Shown here in pieces: positions 6,984-9,873 of a stretch of 9,873 nucleotides of DNA. Made by a program: the position numbers and the translations under genes. The notes under the pieces were generated by a model that was not told the DNA's origin, searched no databases, and was given only the letters and a program-made list of their open reading frames with translations. Position 1 is the first letter of the stretch. Each line of letters begins with the position of its first letter. The stretch spans positions 1 through 9,873 of the forward strand of contig CAJGDX010000082.1 in NCBI GenBank assembly GCA_904502185.1, read 5' to 3'. This DNA comes from an uncultured Bacteroidaceae bacterium. GTDB lineage: Bacteria > Bacteroidota > Bacteroidia > Bacteroidales > Bacteroidaceae.

Positions 6984-7286
6984 TTATTGTTTTCGTTCCG
7001 CCCACAGATGTCTGATAGCCATTATTGGATGAAAGAATATCATTCGAGGACCGGAAAACCTCATAACCTCGCGCATTTTCTCTCTCATATCAGGTTTGTA
7101 GCAATGTATCGGGCATTTACGACAAGTTCCTTTCTCATTGCCAAATTTACAATGCTCCAGACGCCTGAAAGCATAATCCAAAAGTTGGTTGCAATCGTTG
7201 CATAAATAACGGTTCTTCTCCTTGAATCTGCAATAGATAGCAACCATTGCCTTTACGGTTTTCTTTTCCTGTTCTATCCTTGACAT
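6984..7286 (-). CDS. ygbA: YgbA_NO family protein (nitrous-oxide-stimulated promoter family)
   Basis: This small Cys-rich protein matches the YgbA_NO family (Pfam YgbA_NO). It has KKTV...IYCR near the start, LCNDCNQLLDYAFRRL (28-43), then C46-KFG, TCRKCPIHCYKPDMRE (54-69) and FSGPRM...HP..A.RHL. Seven cysteines (19, 29, 32, 46, 55, 58, 62) suggest metal or Fe-S binding. In E. coli, ygbA is induced by nitric oxide; the biochemical role is not established here. I start it at the ATG at 7286 (MSRIEQEKK, 100 residues), preceded by GAGAAAAGAAA. A start at 7337 would add 17 residues inside the upstream gene. The chosen start overlaps the end of the polyferredoxin gene by 13 bp, implying translational coupling. 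Confidence 0.9.
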   Translation of the reverse strand: MSRIEQEKKTVKAMVAIYCRFKEKNRYLCNDCNQLLDYAFRRLEHCKFGNEKGTCRKCPIHCYKPDMREKMREVMRFSGPRMIFFHPIMAIRHLWAERKQ

Positions 7287-7909
7287 TTTCTTTTCTCCAT
7301 AACTTTTGTGGGGCATGCGTTTATACAGTTGCCACACTTAATACAATCAGGATGCAGATAACCATTTTCATCGCCTCGCGATTCGTTAGGCGTCAGTTGC
7401 ATAGGACACACTTTTGCACATCGTTTGCATTTCATCTGACAAGCCGAAGATACCCAAACATAAGGGAACCCTTTCTTGTGACCCTTTGGTGCTACCCAAG
7501 CCGACAATGTACCCATAGGACAAAATGAACACCAGGTACGAGGTGCATATATAAAGCCCAGCACAACACCTACAATGGTGGTAACAAGAATCAGATTCCA
7601 AAAAGTACGACCAACCCCAGCCAATGTAACTCCGTTCATATAGAATTGAACACCGAACATAGCAAAGATGAAACAAAGCATAAATATGCGGAACCCTTTA
7701 CTGCGTACAAACTGCGGAATAGGTTTATGAGGAGAAAAACGACTAACCACTCTGTCGTAAAAACTTCCACGAGGACAATAATGTCCACACCAATAGCGAC
7801 CCTTCTTTACTGCCATAGCCACAGGACCAAGCATGCAGATAATAGCTATCACCCCCAATTCGGGTACGAAGTATGCGACAACAAGATAAATCAATAAAAT
7901 CCAAAACAT
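7274..7909 (-). CDS. Membrane 4Fe-4S polyferredoxin (NapH/NosR/YccM-like)
   Basis: This 211-residue inner-membrane electron-transfer protein has hydrophobic segments at about 1-33, 73-95 and 103-121. Two Cys motifs typical of NapH/NosR-like proteins follow membrane segments: C41-GHY-C45-P and C127-SF-C130-P. Two ferredoxin-type 4Fe-4S sites follow near the C-terminus: C157-x3-C161-x2-C164-x3-C168-P and C189-x2-C192-x2-C195-x3-C199-P. Proteins of this kind pass electrons from the quinone pool or flavoproteins to redox partners; the partner here is unknown. It is 68 bp downstream of arsR and overlaps ygbA by 13 bp, so they form one transcript. The pairing with YgbA suggests a role in redox or nitrosative stress. 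Confidence 0.88.
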   Translation of the reverse strand: MFWILLIYLVVAYFVPELGVIAIICMLGPVAMAVKKGRYWCGHYCPRGSFYDRVVSRFSPHKPIPQFVRSKGFRIFMLCFIFAMFGVQFYMNGVTLAGVGRTFWNLILVTTIVGVVLGFIYAPRTWCSFCPMGTLSAWVAPKGHKKGFPYVWVSSACQMKCKRCAKVCPMQLTPNESRGDENGYLHPDCIKCGNCINACPTKVMEKRKCQG

Positions 7910-7933
7910 GTTTATATAACTTTAGTCATTAGT

Positions 7934-7953
7934 AATTCGTAGAACAACGAACA
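7934..7953. promoter_or_regulatory. Second ArsR-operator-like dyad between arsR and the polyferredoxin gene
   Basis: AATTCG, 8 bp and CGAACA match the layout of the arsR promoter dyad (TGTTCG-N8-CGAACA). The right half is identical, the left half matches 4 of 6, and the spacer length is the same. No good promoter overlaps it. Confidence 0.45.
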
Positions 7954-7977
7954 TGGTTCTCAAAAAAAACATTTTGC

Positions 7978-8307
7978 CTATTCGCTACAACACTTTCTCT
8001 TTTCGGCACAACGGCAGAATAATCCACCAAACAACTCGCAAGCCAATTTCCAATTATCGCGGTTGATGCAATATTTCACTTTTGGGGTTTCTATCTCACC
8101 CTGTATTAAACCGGCATCTGTCAGTTCTTTCAAATGCTGCGACACAGTAGCTTTGGCAATAGGCAACTCCTCGTATATCTCACCAAAATAACACTGTGTC
8201 TGCTTTGCAAGAAATTCAAGTATTGCAATGCGGGCCGGATGCCCCATTGCTTTTGCAAAACGTGCCGTTTGCTCCTGATTTATGGTATATTCTTTGTTAT
8301 GCATCAC
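7978..8307 (-). CDS. arsR: ArsR-family winged-helix metalloregulator
   Basis: This 109-residue repressor has the ArsR fold. AKAMGHPARIAILEFL (18-33) is the typical second helix. The recognition region is about 42-65 (IYEELPIAKATVSQHLKEL), followed by the wing (GEIETPKVKYCINRD). The classic ELCVCDL metal site is absent (C39 only). Instead, cysteines cluster at the C-terminus: C90, C98, C100, C106 and C107. The inducer is probably sensed there and may be arsenite, antimonite or another thiol-reactive species. It is the first gene of the operon and probably controls it through the dyad at 8322-8341 that encloses its own -7 box. The leader is very short (about 14 nt). Confidence 0.93.
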   Translation of the reverse strand: MMHNKEYTINQEQTARFAKAMGHPARIAILEFLAKQTQCYFGEIYEELPIAKATVSQHLKELTDAGLIQGEIETPKVKYCINRDNWKLACELFGGLFCRCAEKRKCCSE

Positions 8308-8321
8308 CGAGAGTCATTATT

Positions 8322-8358
8322 TGTTCGCAAAAATACGAACATAATTTGAGGTATAAAA
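8322..8358 (-). promoter_or_regulatory. arsR operon promoter with embedded operator
   Basis: On the minus strand, TTTT (8358-8355), 19 bp and a perfect -7 box TATTTTTG (8335-8328) form the promoter. The -7 box is exactly the 8-bp spacer of a perfect inverted repeat TGTTCG-N8-CGAACA (8322-8341). A dimeric ArsR repressor bound here would cover the -7 box and the start site. Confidence 0.7.
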
Positions 8359-8364
8359 ATAAGG

Positions 8365-8400
8365 GGTGTTATTTTTGATTAAAATTCAACAAATAATACC
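8365..8400. repeat. Imperfect inverted repeat upstream of arsR
   Basis: GGTGTTATTTTTG (8365-8377) and CAACAAATAATACC (8387-8400) can pair over 13 bp with one bulge and one G-U pair around a 9-nt loop. It lies between the divergent arsR and small-RNA promoters. Its role is unknown. Confidence 0.45.
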
Positions 8401-8419
8401 TATTAGAGCATAAAGTAAT

Positions 8420-8434
8420 ATGCAAATTTTGCAT
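8420..8434. promoter_or_regulatory. Palindrome ATGCAAA-T-TTTGCAT, possible operator
   Basis: This is a perfect 7-bp-arm palindrome about 48 bp upstream of the -33 box at 8482. Related dyads occur at 8528-8546 and 9117-9131. Confidence 0.4.
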
Positions 8435-8481
8435 AATAGCTGAACTATTCACTGGGATGCGTTTATGCACAAACCAATGAT

Positions 8482-8513
8482 TTTGTATCTACACATTTTT
8501 TTTTGTATTTTTG
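8482..8513 (+). promoter_or_regulatory. Consensus promoter of the small transcript
   Basis: TTTG (8482-8485), a 20-bp spacer and TATTTTTG (8506-8513) match the Bacteroidetes consensus exactly. Transcription is expected to start near 8519-8521. Confidence 0.7.
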
Positions 8514-8527
8514 TACTTATATATCAC

Positions 8528-8546
8528 ATGTGTAAAATTTGCACAT
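8528..8546. promoter_or_regulatory. Near-palindrome just after the small-RNA start site
   Basis: ATGTGTAAA, a central A and TTTGCACAT form 9-bp arms with one mismatch. It sits at about +10 to +28 of the small transcript and resembles the dyad at 8420-8434. Confidence 0.4.
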
Positions 8547-8663
8547 ATTCAAAAAAGAAACGCCCAAATGACAACCGAAACACCGATACTAAACGAGCAT
8601 AACAAGCAGGAGTTTCCTCCTATGCATAACGGTGAGTTTGACACATCGCCAACAAAAAAACCA

Positions 8664-8705
8664 CGCTACAATGCATCGATAATATGCACTATAGCGTAGC
8701 TTTTT
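8664..8705. terminator. Bidirectional terminator between the small RNA and the sigma-like gene
   Basis: CGCTA (8664-8668) pairs with TAGCG (8692-8696) and TGCAT with ATGCA inside, giving 11 pairs with two mismatches around a 7-nt loop. TTTTT (8701-8705) follows on the plus strand. On the minus strand the stem is followed by a run of seven Ts (complement of 8654-8660). Confidence 0.75.
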
Positions 8706-8719
8706 CTTGGCGAATATCT

Positions 8720-9040
8720 CTATTGTATCTTCTGCATAATGCTTTGCCTTATCCACCACACTGCATAACTCATAAACTTGAAGCCACGTGTCTCGTCATA
8801 ATTTTCAGCTGCAGATACCAATCCTTCATTACCTGCGCTTATAAGTTCTTCCATAGGCAAGTTATAACCTTTGAACATTTTTGCGACAGCAGTTACAAGG
8901 CGTAATTTTGAATAAGAAAGTTTTTCTATTGCAGTTTTTCTTTCAATCCCTCCCGATTTTATATCCTTTATAAGTTGCAACTCATCTTCAATAGAGAGAC
9001 ACAGAACATTCTCACACACATTTGTTTTTATCTTTTCCAT
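8720..9040 (-). CDS. Short sigma-70-like protein containing only regions 1.2 and 2
   Basis: This 106-residue protein aligns by eye with primary/group-2 sigma factors. LSIEDELQLIKDIKSG (15-30) resembles region 1.2. LRLVTAVAKMFKGYNLPMEELISAGNEGL (46-74) covers regions 2.1-2.2, and AAENYDETRGFKFMSYAVWWIRQSI (77-101) covers 2.3-2.4. The protein stops five residues later. Regions 3 and 4, which bind the beta flap and the -35 element, are missing, and the DNA after the stop does not encode them in any obvious frame; a terminator begins within 15 bp. It could still bind the RNA polymerase clamp helices and a -10 element. It may be a minimal sigma or modulator, or a decaying gene: an in-frame stop at 9044-9046 precedes a plausible N-terminal extension. 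Confidence 0.75.
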   Translation of the reverse strand: MEKIKTNVCENVLCLSIEDELQLIKDIKSGGIERKTAIEKLSYSKLRLVTAVAKMFKGYNLPMEELISAGNEGLVSAAENYDETRGFKFMSYAVWWIRQSIMQKIQ

Positions 9041-9043
9041 ATA

Positions 9044-9100
9044 TTACTGATTATAGGGTTCTCTATAATATATACGAAAAGGATTTACCTTTATAGGCAT
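9044..9100 (-). other. 18-codon upstream frame, possible severed N-terminus of the sigma-like gene
   Basis: An ATG at 9100 reads MPIKVNPFRIYYREPYNQ and meets a TAA at 9046-9044. It is in the same frame as the sigma start at 9040, with one codon between. Read through, the sequence resembles the beginning of a sigma region 1.2 (Y-M-E-K-I for the usual Y-L-x-x-I). It may be an upstream leader peptide or a nonsense-mutated N-terminus. Confidence 0.35.
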
Positions 9101-9116
9101 TGAGAATACAATGGTG

Positions 9117-9131
9117 TGCAAAAACTTTGCA
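9117..9131. promoter_or_regulatory. Dyad TGCAAA-AAC-TTTGCA upstream of the sigma-like gene
   Basis: It has perfect 6-bp arms with a 3-bp centre, between the nuclease stop (9147) and the sigma-like gene. On the minus strand, AATCTTTG (9144-9137), a 7/8 match to the -7 box, lies just upstream, so the dyad would overlap the start site. Confidence 0.4.
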
Positions 9132-9146
9132 TAGACAAAGATTTAT

Positions 9147-9873
9147 TTATAAGAAATACCGTTGTTTAAATTCAGAATAATATTGTGAAGATGAAATGTC
9201 TTCAAGAATATCATTATAGTATATACACTCAAAAGTTATGTTTTTCCAGCCAATATCTGCAAGGAATTTATCTATTCTACTTTTAGCAGATTTTGCTTCT
9301 TCGTCAATTACAATTATGCGCGAACGCAGAACTACTTTATCTTCTTCATTATCTGTATTTTCAATAAATTTTTCAGTCATTTTCCACATAACACTTTGGA
9401 AAACTATGTTCAATTGCTTATCATCTTTATGCCTTCTCCATATCGCCATTAAATGCCTACATATTTGCGAAAAATTATAAATCTTATAATTCTGGGCGTC
9501 AAGCAACAGAGCATACCAAGTATCCTTATCATTATCTGGAACATCATAATATTCTTGCTTGAAATACGATTCTGTATTATGCTCATTACCTGAGTAATAT
9601 GGTTCCAAGAATTTGCTTTCAATATAATACTGTTTCCCCTCCCTTTTATATGAAACATCTAAATTAGCCTTTCTTCCACCGTTTATTCTAAGAGGTTTCT
9701 CAACTTTTTCTTCAAACAAAAGTTCTTCAATATTTCCAGTATCTTCAAGAATTTTATAATAATTTACAGCTAAACCTGTTGAAGAATTTATCTGCTTATA
9801 CTCTTTTTTGTTTTTTTGCCCGTCGCCTTTTAGTAAATGTTCTTCCACTTCCTTAGGTAACTTTATAATAGGC
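9147..9873 (-). CDS. PD-(D/E)XK nuclease-like protein, PGN_0703-like (5' partial)
   Basis: The frame stays open to the window edge (PIIKLPKEVEEHLLKGDGQ...), so the N-terminus is missing. The GTG at 9848 is only an internal codon and not a supported start. Counting from that GTG, NSSTGLAVNYYKIL (21-34) resembles the conserved 'hSSxALAVN' opening of PGN_0703-type putative restriction endonucleases. L63-D64-V65 and E77-S-K79 (IESKFLEPY) form the D...ExK core of PD-(D/E)XK nucleases. The remaining 150 residues are polar with aromatic clusters and contain no further motif I know. No methylase is visible in the window. The stop at 9147 is 106 bp before the sigma-like gene on the same strand, so co-transcription is possible. 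The family call is moderately sure; activity and target are unknown. Confidence 0.7.
   Translation of the reverse strand, partial: PIIKLPKEVEEHLLKGDGQKNKKEYKQINSSTGLAVNYYKILEDTGNIEELLFEEKVEKPLRINGGRKANLDVSYKREGKQYYIESKFLEPYYSGNEHNTESYFKQEYYDVPDNDKDTWYALLLDAQNYKIYNFSQICRHLMAIWRRHKDDKQLNIVFQSVMWKMTEKFIENTDNEEDKVVLRSRIIVIDEEAKSAKSRIDKFLADIGWKNITFECIYYNDILEDISSSQYYSEFKQRYFL

Larger units (their letters stand above)
8519..8705 (+). ncRNA. Candidate structured small RNA (or very short message), about 185 nt
   Basis: The unit runs from a consensus promoter to an intrinsic terminator. Its middle can fold into nested helices: CACCG (8581-8585) with CGGTG (8630-8634), GCAT (8597-8600) with ATGC (8622-8625), and AGGAG (8608-8612) with CTCCT (8617-8621) around a TTTC loop. 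An ATG at 8568 opens a 43-codon frame (MTTETPILNEH...) whose stop at 8697-8699 lies inside the terminator. That is unusual for a translated gene, so I favour RNA, although a small protein is possible. The length is in the range of 6S RNA, but I cannot show that identity. It converges on the sigma-like gene. Confidence 0.5.

Noticed and set aside
7287..7337. Longer start for ygbA at 7337
   Set aside because: The extra 17 residues lie within the upstream gene and do not resemble the family, whose proteins begin close to the 'EKKTV' block. The ATG at 7286 has the better leader.
8568..8699. 43-codon protein as a firm gene call
   Set aside because: Its stop codon is inside the terminator hairpin and no family is recognisable. 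It is kept only as an alternative under the small-RNA entry.
8360..9150. CRISPR array or direct-repeat array
   Set aside because: The repeated TGCAAA motifs are short dyads at irregular spacing. No regularly spaced repeats of CRISPR size occur anywhere in the window.
1..9873. tRNA or rRNA genes
   Set aside because: I saw no tRNA-like T-loop with matching arms and no ribosomal RNA signature on either strand.

Overview
The window looks like chromosomal DNA of a Bacteroidales bacterium, probably of the Prevotella/Bacteroides group. Several upstream regions match the Bacteroidetes primary promoter (TTTG, 19-21 bp, TAnnTTTG). Start codons are preceded by A-rich leaders rather than Shine-Dalgarno sequences. 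The content also fits: a secreted M60-like metallopeptidase with BspA-type leucine-rich repeats, a PGN_0703-like nuclease and an IS1595-type element.

Layout. (1) 1-441: the first codons of a minus-strand exported protein, its promoter, and a candidate promoter for the next gene. (2) 442-1670: a Gfo/Idh/MocA-family oxidoreductase and its terminator. (3) 1693-3011: a 1303-bp mobile element with perfect 24-bp terminal inverted repeats and a perfect 8-bp target duplication. It keeps only the first part of an IS1595-like transposase, itself interrupted by a stop, and carries two divergent AT-rich passenger genes. One is broken by a 5-bp duplication; the other is intact and unrecognised. (4) 3021-6209: a 1062-residue secreted M60-like peptidase whose catalytic core lies between two copies of the same leucine-rich-repeat module. 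The element landed directly in front of its start codon. (5) 6361-8358: a minus-strand stress operon transcribed as arsR, a membrane 4Fe-4S polyferredoxin, ygbA (YgbA_NO family) and a thioredoxin-type arsenate reductase. The arsR promoter has its -7 box inside a perfect inverted repeat, and a related half-conserved dyad follows arsR. No arsenite exporter is present. (6) 8365-8706: a regulatory region with several dyads, a near-ideal promoter, and a short structured transcript of about 185 nt (small RNA or 43-codon message) ending at a bidirectional terminator. (7) 8720-9100: a sigma-70-like protein that stops right after region 2.4, with an in-frame stop codon also interrupting what may be its true N-terminus. 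(8) 9147-9873: a PD-(D/E)XK nuclease-like protein, cut at its N-terminus by the window edge.

How the parts work together. The Gfo/Idh enzyme and the M60 peptidase are adjacent but separated by terminators, so they are probably independent units. The arsR operon is one regulated unit for metalloid and/or nitrosative stress. The small-RNA locus and the sigma-like gene face each other across a shared terminator, and both lie near dyads of the form TGCAAA-N(1-3)-TTTGCA, which hints at common regulation. The most unusual items are the transposase-poor passenger cassette, the region-2-only sigma protein with its convergent small transcript, and the arsR operator arrangement. All family assignments come from reading motifs by eye; no database search was run.
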